A stretch of DNA of 58,787 bases from G963674665 sp964609625 (GCA_964609625.1 CAZSRS010000024.1:1-58787); one strand, 5' to 3'; positions 1-8,701 are shown, counted from the first letter of the stretch. A program made the numbers and translations. Notes: generated by a model not told the origin, from the sequence alone.

Positions 1-118
1 AGGCTTTTTCTAGATTATGCCAGAAGTGCGGAGCGAAGGCAATAGCCACGTAAATTTTTGCTTTTGACAAAGGGGTTTGGATTATTATTATGTCAAAAAA
101 GTGAGAGTGCCTACAACA

Positions 119-727
119 ATGTCCAACGTTCGAAAAACATATTCCGTCAAAAAGAGCTACGAGGCGCTGCGTGAGTCCTTATGGCCTGGGCTTGACACTT
201 CTCTCCTTTGGGATCGCAAGCGTTTCCGTGGGTTCGCCAGCGTCCCAAAGACTTTTCCATTGATTATGCGGCTTATCGATGTCCTCACGAAGGGGAAGCC
301 CGCAGGTCAAACCTATTCGGCGCTGTGGTTCAACACGTTCGACGTCATGTTGATGGATGTCCGCGATGAGGCGTCAATCGCTCTGGAGTCTGGCTTCGAG
401 GGGCCAAGGGCTGTCGGCACTTGGCGATCGCGGATGACCTCGCTTGAACAGTGGGGCTTTATTGCTAGCAAGAAGGGTCAACACGGGCCGTTTTCGCACG
501 TTGTCATCTGGGATCCGCATGTGGTGTCGCGTCGGATTATAGAGACTGGCGTGTATGCTCGCAAGGACGCCAAGCGGTTTGAGAAAATTTATGTCGAACT
601 GGTCAGGAAAAACAGCTTCCTACGTGGAAGCTTTGCGTTTGACTCGGACGATACAAGCTGGAAGCGGCTGAGTCCTTCAGTAAGGGAAGCCAATGCTGTA
701 GATGTTGGCAGTGACGTCCAGTTTTAA
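119..727 (+). CDS. hypothetical protein, winged-helix-like
   Basis: Soluble protein of about 202 residues with no assigned function. The frame is open from a TTG at 77, but the ATG at 119 is a better start: the N-terminus (MSNVRKTYSV) then looks natural, and the AGGGG at 71-75 lies too close to the TTG to act as a ribosome binding site. The middle (around residues 80-150) has the helix and turn pattern of a winged-helix DNA-binding fold, as in plasmid or phage replication and control proteins; this is inference from pattern only. Base composition is less GC-rich than the rest of the window, and it sits with DUF2188 and DUF3800 genes, so it is probably accessory DNA. Confidence 0.55.
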   Translation: MSNVRKTYSVKKSYEALRESLWPGLDTSLLWDRKRFRGFASVPKTFPLIMRLIDVLTKGKPAGQTYSALWFNTFDVMLMDVRDEASIALESGFEGPRAVGTWRSRMTSLEQWGFIASKKGQHGPFSHVVIWDPHVVSRRIIETGVYARKDAKRFEKIYVELVRKNSFLRGSFAFDSDDTSWKRLSPSVREANAVDVGSDVQF

Positions 728-784
728 TCACATATGGCGCCCCCGGCTACGCCGGAAAACTATGCGCAGGAGGAGGTGATTTCC

Positions 785-1012
785 ATGAGTCGTGATACGC
801 ATCGCGTGATGCCCCATCCGGACGGGGGTTGGCAGGTCAGGCGTGATGGTGCTGCGAGGGCGTCCCACAGAGCGGACACTCAGGCAGATGCCATTGCGAT
901 TGGTCGTGAACTCAGCCAACACCAGGGCACCGAACTGCAGATCCACCGCCCGGACGGGCGAATTCGGCAGTCCGACAGCCACGGCAACGACCCGTACCCG
1001 CCGAAAGGCTAA
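785..1012 (+). CDS. DUF2188 domain protein
   Basis: Small protein of 75 residues that matches DUF2188 over its whole length. It opens with a VMPHPDGGWQVRRDGA block, has a central DTQADAIAIGRELS helix, and ends in the family signature DSHGNDPYPPKG. The molecular role of DUF2188 is unknown; members are often found in accessory DNA. The frame is open from 734, but the AGGAGGTGA at about 770-778 fixes the start at the ATG at 785. It lies 57 bases after the upstream hypothetical gene on the same strand. Confidence 0.8.
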   Translation: MSRDTHRVMPHPDGGWQVRRDGAARASHRADTQADAIAIGRELSQHQGTELQIHRPDGRIRQSDSHGNDPYPPKG

Positions 1013-1221
1013 CCGCGACTAAGGAGCAGCGTATGCTTGAAGGCCATAAGAACAAGCGGTCGAGTGCTGGAACACCCGACCGCTCTTGAGGCTGATCCGC
1101 GCAAACCGAAACCCTTGCGGGTCCAACTGGCGAGATGGCAAGCCTCTGGTTCGAGTCAAAGAAGTTACCAGATTACTCGCCAAGGTTCAAGGGGTTTCAT
1201 TTCCGAACAAGGAGTTCGGGT

Positions 1222-1539
1222 ATGAGCATTACGTTTTGCAATAAGTACACTGCTGAGGGACCTTACACTGACACAGGCAGCTTGAAAAAGAGGTCTGGGG
1301 TGTATGCGGTCCTGAGCCGCGCCAAGAACAACGACAAGTGGACTGTCCTCGATGTCGGCGAGTCGCACGACGTCAAAACCCGGGTTGAGAACCACGAAAG
1401 GGCGCCTTGCTGGAAGAGGAACAACAAGGGAGCCATCGGCTATGCCCCTTACTACACGCCAAACAAGCAGCAGGCAGAGAGAGTGAAGATCGAACAGGAG
1501 ATTCGGGCCGAATACAACCCTCCTTGCGGAGACAGGTAG
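1222..1539 (+). CDS. GIY-YIG-like small protein
   Basis: Protein of 105 residues. Around residues 23-50 the pattern SGVYAVLS then VLDVGES resembles the first strands of a GIY-YIG nuclease-like fold, and the C-terminal part (QQAERVKIEQEIRAEYNPPCG) has the acidic helix and Asn-Pro ending seen in that group. Whether it cuts DNA is unclear, since the GIY motif is degenerate. The start at 1222 is chosen because AAGGAG at about 1208-1213 precedes it; the frame is open further upstream to 1135 without a ribosome binding site. It stands alone before a hairpin at 1555-1588. Confidence 0.55.
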   Translation: MSITFCNKYTAEGPYTDTGSLKKRSGVYAVLSRAKNNDKWTVLDVGESHDVKTRVENHERAPCWKRNNKGAIGYAPYYTPNKQQAERVKIEQEIRAEYNPPCGDR

Positions 1540-1554
1540 GCTCGTAGCATGTAA

Positions 1555-1588
1555 CGCAACTGAACGGGCTTTGCCCTGTTCAGTTGCG
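1555..1588 (+). terminator. hairpin after the GIY-YIG-like gene
   Basis: Inverted repeat with CGCAACTGAAC on the left and GTTCAGTTGCG on the right around a short loop, 16 bases after the stop codon. There is no good T-tract, so intrinsic termination is only probable. Confidence 0.45.
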
Positions 1589-1629
1589 AATATACCCTTT
1601 GCACAAATGGCGTCATAATCAGGAGGCGC

Positions 1630-2481
1630 ATGTACCTTTTCTATGTTGACGAGTCGGGCACGCTGGACCCCTCCGCAACAGGGACCAGGGAGGATGGCAC
1701 AACCTTCCAGAAGGAGTGGCTGTATTCGCTGACCGCCTTCGGCTTGTTTGAACACAAGTGGCAACGCTTTTACGTACCAATCGTCCGCAAAAAGCGTACG
1801 CTCATCGAAGCAATACACCGAAGGGATTCTGTCCGGCTGGAGTTGAGTCAGTGTGAGGTAAAATCAACCTGGCTTAGAATCCCCAAAGAGAAGGAAAGGC
1901 ACCCGTTCATTTCACGCCTGACTCAGGTGGAAATCCAGGAGCTTGTTGACACGTACTATGCGACCATCAACCTTGTCCCTGTTCGCTTCTTTTCCGTTGT
2001 CGTAGACAAGCGTCACCTGGAACCGTACATGGACAGGCATAAGCTTCACAGAAAAGCCTGGGAACTGCTCTGTGAACGGATTGAAAACTTCATGTGCGAA
2101 TTCCATCCCAAGCACAAGGCCGTCCTGGTGGCTGATGACGTCAGCAAGCAGGACAACATTTCCCTGGCAATGAAGCACGCCTTCTTTCTTGAGCAGGGAA
2201 CATCCTCTGGTCTGCGGTTCAAAAGCATCATCGAGACGCCTTTCTTTGTACGCAGTGAGCTGTCTGAAGGTGTCCAGTTTGTGGACCTGTGCTCATACAA
2301 CGTCTACAGGGCGTTTCGGAGGCAAGAGTATGATTATCCGTATTTTGTTCGCATGCTTCCGAAGATGTATAGCTCTCAGAATACGCATGCGGGCAAGGTT
2401 GACGGCATTAAGGTGTTTCCACCGTCAAGCCCTTTGGCACAGTGGCAAAACGAAGCGCCCCCGGCTGGCGGGGGCGCTTAG
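1630..2481 (+). CDS. DUF3800 domain protein
   Basis: Protein of 283 residues. It starts with MYLFYVDESG, the hallmark of DUF3800, and carries further conserved acidic positions in VADDVSKQ (around residue 161) and VQFVDLCSYNVYRAF (around residue 220). DUF3800 has a predicted RNase H-like fold and is common in genomic islands and near defence genes; its substrate is not known. AGGAGG just before the ATG at 1630 supports the start. A 10-bp hairpin overlaps its stop codon. It is the last intact gene of the accessory patch. Confidence 0.8.
   Translation: MYLFYVDESGTLDPSATGTREDGTTFQKEWLYSLTAFGLFEHKWQRFYVPIVRKKRTLIEAIHRRDSVRLELSQCEVKSTWLRIPKEKERHPFISRLTQVEIQELVDTYYATINLVPVRFFSVVVDKRHLEPYMDRHKLHRKAWELLCERIENFMCEFHPKHKAVLVADDVSKQDNISLAMKHAFFLEQGTSSGLRFKSIIETPFFVRSELSEGVQFVDLCSYNVYRAFRRQEYDYPYFVRMLPKMYSSQNTHAGKVDGIKVFPPSSPLAQWQNEAPPAGGGA
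2453..2479 (+). terminator. GC-rich hairpin overlapping the DUF3800 stop
   Basis: Perfect 10-bp stem AAGCGCCCCC / GGGGGCGCTT with a 7-base loop; the right arm runs into the TAG stop of the DUF3800 gene. No T-tract follows. It is a probable end of transcript or mRNA-stabilising hairpin. Confidence 0.5.
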
Positions 2482-2693
2482 GTGCGTGATATCCGGCGGG
2501 GCAAAACCCTATCGAGCCGACAAGCGGCACCGGACACAAATAATATACGTACGGCCGTGGTAAACGTCAATATTAAAAAAACGCTGATTTGCCGATTGGC
2601 TTCTGGAGCCTGAAACGGCATCAAGCCGTTGTCGTTATGGCGTTGTACAATGTCATCCTAACGATACGGAAGATAGCCGTCAAGAGGCAAGTA

Positions 2694-2925
2694 ATGCGCA
2701 CTTTCGACTTTATAGAATACGCCGCCTCCCACGCCCCGGCGCTGATCCTCCTGGAGCAGCTCGGCTACGCGTACATCCCCCCGCCAAGGCTCTGGCCATG
2801 CGCGGAGTAAGAGGGGACAGGCAAATAATGTCTGTTCATCCACCCACGACCCCAAGGCCCTGTTCATCGTGGAGAACACCTTCAACGTCCTGGGCTCGTA
2901 CTACTCCCGCCGCACGATCTATTGA
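2694..2925 (+). pseudogene. gene remnants, possible HsdR-like N-terminus
   Basis: The gap between DUF3800 and the sigma-54 activator holds two short coding-like pieces in different frames. The first (2694-2810, 38 residues, with AAGAGG before its ATG) contains ALILLEQLGYAYIPP, which resembles the start of type I restriction R subunits. The second (2833-2925) reads DPKALFIVENTFNVLGSYYS to a TGA and looks like the end of a different, unrecognised protein. Neither is a complete gene. They look like scars left by insertion or deletion at the island border. The family assignment is weak. Confidence 0.3.
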
Positions 2926-3039
2926 GGCATCGGCCTCTTGCCCTTCCCGCACTTTGTGCTTACATGCCCGGACAAGGAAGTGCGGTACGCCGCGCCATGG
3001 GGCCTGAGCACGCACATCCCGAAGCCACCGCAGAACGCC

Positions 3040-4413
3040 ATGAGTTTTCCCCGAGAGATACCCTGCCAGGACGTGATGGACTCCATCGCCGACGGCGTGT
3101 TCACCGTGGACCCGGAGTGGACCGTCACCTTTTTCAATGCCGCGGCCGAGCAGATCACGGGCATTGCCAAGGAGGAGGCCATCGGCCGCAAGTGCTGGGA
3201 GGTCTTCCGCTCCAGCCTCTGCGACAACGACTGCGCCCTGCGCCAGTGCATGGACACCCAGCGCTCCCTGAGCAACAAGTCCATCTTCATCATCCGCCCC
3301 GACGGCATCAAGGTGCCCATCTCCATCAGCGCCGCGCCCCTGCGTGACCCGCAAGGAAAACTCATCGGCGGGGTGGAGACCTTCCGCGACCTCTCTGACA
3401 TCGCCCTGCTGCGCAAGGAGGTGGAGAGCCTCTACAGCTTCGAGGACATCATCGGCAAGAGCCAAGCCCTGCGCAGGATATTCGGCATCATGCCCCAGGT
3501 GGCGGCCAGCGAGGCCACGGTGCTGATCACCGGGGAGTCGGGCACGGGCAAGGAACTCTTTGCCCACGCCATCCACAACCTCAGCGAGCGCAAAAACGGT
3601 CCCTTCGTGGCCGTGAATTGCGGCGCACTGCCCGACACCCTGCTCGAATCCGAACTCTTCGGCTACAAGGCCGGTGCCTTCACCGATGCCAAGCAGGACA
3701 AGCCCGGCCGCTTCCAACTCGCCGCGGGGGGCACCATCTTCCTGGACGAAATCGGCGACATGGCGCCCAACGTCCAGGTCAAGCTGCTCCGCGTCCTGCA
3801 GGAGCGCACCTTTGAACCTCTGGGCAGCGTGAAAACCGTGGCTGCCGATGTCCGGGTCATCGCCGCCACCAACCTGGACCTGGACGAACTGGTGGCCCAG
3901 AACAAGTTCCGCCAGGACCTCTTCTACCGGCTCAACGTGGTCCGGCTCTCCATCCCACCTTTGCGGGAACGCCCCGAAGACATCCCCCTGCTCATCGAGC
4001 ACATCATCACCCGGCTAAACACCCTCAAGGGCAGGAAGGGGCTGCCAGTGGCCTCGGTCTCCGAGGACGTGCGGGCCATCCTCATGCGCCACCCCTTTCC
4101 CGGCAACGTCCGCGAGCTCGAGAACGTGCTGGAATACGCCTTCATCCTCTGCAACGGCGACTTCATCCAGGTGGAGCATCTGCCCGATTACCTACGGCCG
4201 GCCGCGGCTTCTCCCGCCAACGGCGCCCGCAAACACCTGTCGCAGGCCGCGGACATGCCCCCCATGACCATGGACGAAATCAAAAGCCTGGCCGCCCTAC
4301 GCGCCGTGGAGCGTAACAACGGCAAGCGCATGGCCGCCTGCCGGGAACTGGGTATCAGCAAGGACACCCTGCGCCGTCTGCTGGAACAGGCGGAGCACTT
4401 GGGCTTGGAATGA
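3040..4413 (+). CDS. sigma-54-dependent activator (PAS, AAA+, Fis HTH)
   Basis: Enhancer-binding protein of about 457 residues. A PAS sensor (around residues 8-125, VMDSIADGVFTVD) is followed by the AAA+ domain (about 133-370) with Walker A GESGTGKE, Walker B IFLDEIGD and an arginine-finger region, then a Fis-type helix-turn-helix (around 415-455, RMAACRELGISKDTLRRLL). The sigma-54 contact loop reads GAFTDA rather than GAFTGA. The start at ATG 3040 puts the protein just before the PAS domain; the frame is open to 2938 and no convincing ribosome binding site is seen. It precedes the ORP operon, whose promoter at 4512 has a -24/-12 element, so it is the likely activator of that operon. Confidence 0.85.
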   Translation: MSFPREIPCQDVMDSIADGVFTVDPEWTVTFFNAAAEQITGIAKEEAIGRKCWEVFRSSLCDNDCALRQCMDTQRSLSNKSIFIIRPDGIKVPISISAAPLRDPQGKLIGGVETFRDLSDIALLRKEVESLYSFEDIIGKSQALRRIFGIMPQVAASEATVLITGESGTGKELFAHAIHNLSERKNGPFVAVNCGALPDTLLESELFGYKAGAFTDAKQDKPGRFQLAAGGTIFLDEIGDMAPNVQVKLLRVLQERTFEPLGSVKTVAADVRVIAATNLDLDELVAQNKFRQDLFYRLNVVRLSIPPLRERPEDIPLLIEHIITRLNTLKGRKGLPVASVSEDVRAILMRHPFPGNVRELENVLEYAFILCNGDFIQVEHLPDYLRPAAASPANGARKHLSQAADMPPMTMDEIKSLAALRAVERNNGKRMAACRELGISKDTLRRLLEQAEHLGLE

Positions 4414-4511
4414 GCCGAAAGCGCGCCCCGGTGGGCTAATTTCTCTCCATCTCCCTCCCCGTTTTCATCAATACATACTGCAACACATTGACATCGTTAC
4501 ACAACATGCCG

Positions 4512-4527
4512 TGGCATTGTTCCTGCA
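4512..4527 (+). promoter_or_regulatory. sigma-54 promoter of the ORP operon
   Basis: TGGCATTGTTCCTGCA has GG and GC at the exact 12-base separation of -24/-12 promoters. Transcription would start near 4538, giving a leader of about 38 bases before the first gene at 4576. It lies in a 162-base gap just after a sigma-54 activator gene, which supports function. Confidence 0.8.
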
Positions 4528-4575
4528 GCTACGTGGGCAACATGACCCAAACGGGCGCTCAACGCCCCAAACGGT

Positions 4576-5046
4576 ATGCATATGATTATTGGACTACCCT
4601 GCTCCGCCGAAAGGCTCGCAACCCTCTTTGACACAGCCGGTTTCTTCACGCTCTACAGCGTCGAGGAATCCGATTTTTCAAAAATTTATCCCGTGGGCAG
4701 CCTATCCCTCCCCCAAAACGACCCGACCAAGAAGATCACCGCACTGGCCGCCCACGGGGTAAACCTCATCATCTGCGGCGGCATCAGCCAGCAAGCCCTG
4801 AACGGCCTGACTCATGCCGGTATCGAATGCATTCCCTGGGTCTGCGGGGAGACCGGCGCCGTGCTCCAGGCCTGGTGTGAAAACCGCCTGGACCAGCTGC
4901 TCATGCCCGGCTGCCGCGCCCGTCAGGGACTCTGCCCCGGAGGGGGGCAGGGACGAAGGTTGCGCGGCCGTTCCGGCACCTGTTGCGGTATTCCACAACA
5001 AAAAGGCCGCCACGGCTTCGGCGGCCACAATGGAGGTAAATCATGA
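4576..5046 (+). CDS. NifX/NifB-family cofactor-binding protein of the ORP operon
   Basis: Protein of 156 residues (or 154 from the second ATG at 4582). Residues 3-110 follow the dinitrogenase iron-molybdenum cofactor-binding fold: MIIGLPC start, then a GVNLIICGGISQQALNGL block. The C-terminal 45 residues are rich in Gly, Arg and Cys, with a CC pair, and may bind metal. First gene of the sigma-54-driven operon. Its stop overlaps the orp start (ATGA), so the two are probably translationally coupled. By analogy with Desulfovibrio orp operons it belongs to the ORP complex; its own ligand is unknown. Confidence 0.75.
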   Translation: MHMIIGLPCSAERLATLFDTAGFFTLYSVEESDFSKIYPVGSLSLPQNDPTKKITALAAHGVNLIICGGISQQALNGLTHAGIECIPWVCGETGAVLQAWCENRLDQLLMPGCRARQGLCPGGGQGRRLRGRSGTCCGIPQQKGRHGFGGHNGGKS

Positions 5047-5405
5047 AAATTGCCATCAGTACCAGCGGCCAGACCTTGGACAGCCCCCTGGACCAGCGCT
5101 TCGGCCGCACCCAGGGCTTCATCGTCTATGACACCGAGACCGGGGAGCACAGCTACCGAAGCAACGACCAGAACCTCAGTCTGGCCCAGGGAGCGGGTAT
5201 CCAGGCGGCCATGAACGTGGCCGACTCCGGCGCCAAGGCCGTGATCACCGGACACGTCGGCCCCAAGGCCTATCTCGCGCTGTCCAAGGGGGGCATCGCC
5301 ATCCATCTCGCCCCCGGTAACGGCAGTGTCGCCCAGGCCATCGAGGCCTACAAGGCCGGGAAACTCTCCCAGGCCCAGGGACCGGACAAACAGGGGCATT
5401 GGTAG
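5043..5405 (+). CDS. orp: orange protein (ORP), NifX-like Mo/Cu cluster protein
   Basis: Protein of 120 residues, the full length of the ORP family. It belongs to the same fold as NifX: MKIAISTSG start, DQRFGRTQGF motif, and KAVITGHVGPKAYLALSKGG in the second half. Characterised Desulfovibrio ORPs hold a mixed molybdenum-copper sulfide cluster without covalent attachment, and the partners form a complex linked to cell division. AGGAGGT-like sequence (GGAGGTAA) precedes the ATG. It overlaps the upstream gene by 4 bases and is followed 3 bases later by a MinD-like ATPase. Confidence 0.85.
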   Translation: MKIAISTSGQTLDSPLDQRFGRTQGFIVYDTETGEHSYRSNDQNLSLAQGAGIQAAMNVADSGAKAVITGHVGPKAYLALSKGGIAIHLAPGNGSVAQAIEAYKAGKLSQAQGPDKQGHW

Positions 5406-5408
5406 GCC

Positions 5409-6338
5409 ATGAACGGGCAACGACAACCACGCATCGCCATCGCCAGCGGCAAGGGAGGCACGGGCAAGACCACAGTGGCCGTGAACCTCGCGGCCCTGGC
5501 CGCGGCGCAAGGCACCCCCATCGCTTTGGTGGACTGCGACGTGGAGGAGCCCAATTGCCACCTCTTTCTGCGCCCCCATTGGGAAATCGAGGTCGAGCGC
5601 ACCATCCCCGTGCCCGAAGTGAACACCGCCAAATGCGTGGGCGAGTCCTGCCGCCAATGCGTCCAGCTTTGTCGCTTCAAGGCCCTGATCTGGATGGCCG
5701 GAGAGGTCATGGTCTTTCCAGAACTCTGCCACGCCTGCGGCCTGTGCTACGCCTGCTGCCCAGCCGATGCCCTGAAGCAGGGTGCCCGCATTATCGGCCA
5801 ATTGCGCGGTGGCAGGGCCGAACGCGCCCCTGTCAATTTTGTGGACGGGCTGCTACGCGTGGGCGAGGCCATGTCCCCGCCCCTGATCCACGAGGCCAAG
5901 AACCACGCCGCTGCCGTGCATCATGACTGCATACAGCTCTGGGATTGCCCCCCAGGCACCTCCTGCCCGGTTATCATGGCCCTTGGAGGCGCGGATTATG
6001 CCTTGCTGGTGGCCGAGCCCACCCCCTTCGGCCTGCATGATCTGGATCTGGCCGTGCAGACCCTGCGACACCTCGGCCTGCCCTTTGGCGTGGCCATCAA
6101 CCGCGACGGCATGGGCGACGACAAAGTCCGGGACTATCTCGCACGGGAGGGCATCGAGCTGCTGGGTAGCCTGCCCTGGTCCCGCGAGGCAGCCATTGTC
6201 TATTCCAACGGGGAACTCCTGGTGGATACCTTGCCAGAACTGCGCACCCGGTATGAGGATCTCTGGTACATCCTGCTCCAGCGCACGCTCGAGGCCATGG
6301 CCCGACAGATTGCCGGAGGTGTGGCATGCGCGAGATAG
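5409..6338 (+). CDS. MinD-superfamily ATPase with ferredoxin insert (first of pair)
   Basis: P-loop ATPase of 309 residues. The deviant Walker A SGKGGTGKTT lies at residues 14-23. A two-cluster ferredoxin domain is inserted at about 73-125: one set in CVGESCRQCVQLC and a second in CHACGLCYACCP. The switch region WDCPPGTSCPV is at about 180. These proteins belong to the MinD/ParA group, and in Desulfovibrio they are components of the ORP complex; electron-transfer or cluster-transfer roles are inferred. It starts 3 bases after orp and overlaps the next gene by 13 bases, so one transcript is certain in practice. Confidence 0.85.
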   Translation: MNGQRQPRIAIASGKGGTGKTTVAVNLAALAAAQGTPIALVDCDVEEPNCHLFLRPHWEIEVERTIPVPEVNTAKCVGESCRQCVQLCRFKALIWMAGEVMVFPELCHACGLCYACCPADALKQGARIIGQLRGGRAERAPVNFVDGLLRVGEAMSPPLIHEAKNHAAAVHHDCIQLWDCPPGTSCPVIMALGGADYALLVAEPTPFGLHDLDLAVQTLRHLGLPFGVAINRDGMGDDKVRDYLAREGIELLGSLPWSREAAIVYSNGELLVDTLPELRTRYEDLWYILLQRTLEAMARQIAGGVACAR

Positions 6339-7201
6339 TCGTCATCAGTGGCAAGGGGGGCACGGGCAAGACCAGCATCACCGCCGCCCTGGCCTGCCGC
6401 GGCCCGGAAAAGGTCCTGGCCGACTGCGACGTGGACGCCGCGGACCTGCATCTGGTGCTCGCTCCTCACATTGTCGAGCGTCACGACTTCTTCAGCGGCG
6501 AGATCGCCTCGATCGACCCCGAAACCTGCTCCCTGTGCGGCCTGTGCATGCAGGAGTGCCGATTCCAGGCCATCCGCCAGGACCAGGACGGTTTCCACAT
6601 CATGCAGGAGCATTGCGAGGGCTGCGGACTCTGCGCCTATCTCTGCCCCACGGGCGCCGCACAAATGCACACCCGCTTCTGCGGAGAGTGGTTCGTCTCC
6701 GACACCCGGCACGGTCGCATGGTGCATGCCCGGCTGGGCATCGGCGAGGAGAATTCTGGCAAGCTGGTGACCACGGTGCGGCAGAAGTCCAGGGAATTGG
6801 CCGAGCAAGCCGGCATCGGGCACATTCTCACCGACGGCCCCCCGGGCATCGGATGCCCGGTCATCGCCTCCTTGACAAACGCGAATCTGGCAATAGTTGT
6901 TTGTGAGCCCACGCTTTCCGCCATTCATGACCTGGAGCGCGTGCACGCACTGACCCGCCATTTCGGCATCCAGTGCATGGCCCTGATCAACAAGGCCGAC
7001 ATCAACCCCGGTCTGGCCGAACGCATCCGGAACATCTGCCTGGAGCGCGACGTTGCATTGCTCGGCGAACTGGCCTACGACGAGGCCTTCACCCAGGCCC
7101 AGATTCGCGGTCAAAGCGTGGTGGAACATGATCCGCAACGGTACGGCCCCCTGTTCGACAATTTCTGGCAGCGCATCGATGCACTGCCGGTCAACCCTTG
7201 A
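6326..7201 (+). CDS. MinD-superfamily ATPase with ferredoxin insert (second of pair)
   Basis: P-loop ATPase of 291 residues, paralogous to the upstream gene. Walker A SGKGGTGKTS is at residues 8-17; the ferredoxin insert (about 60-115) has CSLCGLCMQEC and CEGCGLCAYLCP, both complete four-cysteine sets. The TDGPPGIGCPVIASL switch follows at about 170. It probably forms a heterodimer with its neighbour within the ORP complex, by analogy with Desulfovibrio. The start overlaps the previous coding region by 13 bases. A 33-base gap separates it from MrpORP. Confidence 0.85.
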   Translation: MREIVVISGKGGTGKTSITAALACRGPEKVLADCDVDAADLHLVLAPHIVERHDFFSGEIASIDPETCSLCGLCMQECRFQAIRQDQDGFHIMQEHCEGCGLCAYLCPTGAAQMHTRFCGEWFVSDTRHGRMVHARLGIGEENSGKLVTTVRQKSRELAEQAGIGHILTDGPPGIGCPVIASLTNANLAIVVCEPTLSAIHDLERVHALTRHFGIQCMALINKADINPGLAERIRNICLERDVALLGELAYDEAFTQAQIRGQSVVEHDPQRYGPLFDNFWQRIDALPVNP

Positions 7202-7234
7202 CCTCTGTGTCTTCGCATTCCGAGGAGAATAACG

Positions 7235-8485
7235 ATGAGTGATTCAGGTTGCAACAGCTGTTCGAGCGGCGCATCGTGCAGCAGCCAGAGCCAATGCGCC
7301 CAGGGCGAGGACAAACTCGCCAAGACCTTGAACCGCATCAAGCACAAGATAGTCGTGCTCTCGGGCAAGGGCGGCGTGGGCAAGAGCACGGTGTCCGTGA
7401 ACATCGCGGTGTCCCTGGCCCTTGCCGGCAAGAAGGTCGGTCTGTTGGACGTGGACGTGCACGGCCCCAGCATCCCCCGTCTGCTCTCCCTGCAGGACGC
7501 CCATCCCCATGTAGGAGATGATTGCATGGAGCCGGTGTCCTGGCCCTATTCTCCCAACCTCAGCGTCATGTCCCTTGGCTTCATGCTGCCGTCGCGCGAG
7601 CAGGCCGTGATCTGGCGAGGCCCGGTGAAGATCGGCCTGATCAAGCAGTTCGTGCAGGACGTGTACTGGGGCAACCTCGACTTCCTGGTGGTGGACTGCC
7701 CTCCGGGCACAGGCGACGAACCCCTTTCGGCCCTGCAGACCCTGGGACCAGAGGCCATGGCCGTCATCGTCACAACGCCCCAGGGCGTGGCCGTGGACGA
7801 CGTGCGCCGCTCCGTGAGCTTCTGCCACGAGGTGGGCAACCCGGTGCTGGGCATCGTGGAGAACATGAGCGGCTATGCCTGCCCGCATTGCGGCAAGGTG
7901 GAGAACATCTTCAATGCCGGCGGTGGCGAGGCCCTGGCCAGGGAGATGGGTGTCCCCTTCCTGGGGCGCATTCCCCTGGACCCGGAAATGGTGCGCGCCG
8001 GCGACGAGGGCTACGCCTTCGTCAAGGTGCAACACGACAGCCCCACGGCCGAGGCCGTGGGCCGTATCGTCAAGCCGCTGCTGGAGCTTTCCGGCTCCCT
8101 GCAGGAGCACAAGACCGTGGCCAATATGGCCTCGGGCAACGGCATCAGCCGCATTGCCATTCCCGTTGCCGAAGGCAAGCTGTGCATGCACTTCGGCCAT
8201 TGCCAGCAATTCGCCCTGGTGGATATCGACCCAGAGGCCAAGACCATCCAACAGACCAGACTGCTCACGCCCCCACCGCACGAGCCCGGCGTGTTCCCCA
8301 AGTGGCTGGCCGAGCAGGGCGCCAACCTGATCATCGCAGGAGGCATGGGCTCGCGCGCCCAGAGCCTGTTCACGGAGCAGGGCGTGGCCGTGCTCGTTGG
8401 CGCGGCGCCGGGTTCACCCGAGGAGGTTGTCCAGGAGTATCTTGCCGGAACCCTGCAGACCGGCGCCAACATCTGCGACCATTAG
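7235..8485 (+). CDS. MrpORP: Mrp/NBP35 ATPase fused to an ORP domain
   Basis: Fusion of 416 residues. An N-terminal cysteine cluster (C6, C9, C15, C21) precedes an Mrp/NBP35/ApbC iron-sulfur carrier domain (about 30-290) with Walker A SGKGGVGKST and the cluster-binding pair in YACPHCGK near residue 213. From about residue 305 a NifX/ORP domain follows (RIAIPVAEGKLCMHFGHCQQF, then NLIIAGGMGSRA). Mrp proteins carry and transfer Fe-S clusters; the MrpORP fusion is known from Desulfovibrio. A GAGGAGAATAACG leader precedes the ATG. It is the last gene before the terminator at 8576. Confidence 0.9.
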   Translation: MSDSGCNSCSSGASCSSQSQCAQGEDKLAKTLNRIKHKIVVLSGKGGVGKSTVSVNIAVSLALAGKKVGLLDVDVHGPSIPRLLSLQDAHPHVGDDCMEPVSWPYSPNLSVMSLGFMLPSREQAVIWRGPVKIGLIKQFVQDVYWGNLDFLVVDCPPGTGDEPLSALQTLGPEAMAVIVTTPQGVAVDDVRRSVSFCHEVGNPVLGIVENMSGYACPHCGKVENIFNAGGGEALAREMGVPFLGRIPLDPEMVRAGDEGYAFVKVQHDSPTAEAVGRIVKPLLELSGSLQEHKTVANMASGNGISRIAIPVAEGKLCMHFGHCQQFALVDIDPEAKTIQQTRLLTPPPHEPGVFPKWLAEQGANLIIAGGMGSRAQSLFTEQGVAVLVGAAPGSPEEVVQEYLAGTLQTGANICDH

Positions 8486-8575
8486 CCATGCCAGGAAAGG
8501 AACGCCAGGGGGAGGCCCGTGGGAGGCCTTCCCCTCCTTTCCGAAGCTTGGCCAGAGATACCCTTTGTTCCACAA

Positions 8576-8608
8576 CGGCCCGGGGCTTGCCCCCGGGCCG
8601 CTTTTTTT
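8576..8608 (+). terminator. terminator of the ORP operon
   Basis: Strong rho-independent terminator: CGGCCCGGGG pairs with CCCCGGGCCG around a short loop and is followed by a run of seven T. It lies about 90 bases after the MrpORP stop codon and closes the sigma-54 operon. Confidence 0.9.
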
Positions 8609-8701
8609 GTAGTGCGTTTCCTGTTTCATATGACGAACATCGACTGGAACAGTAGTGGATAACAAACGGTGCGTGCCACACCGTCACACGAACAACCCAA
8701 C

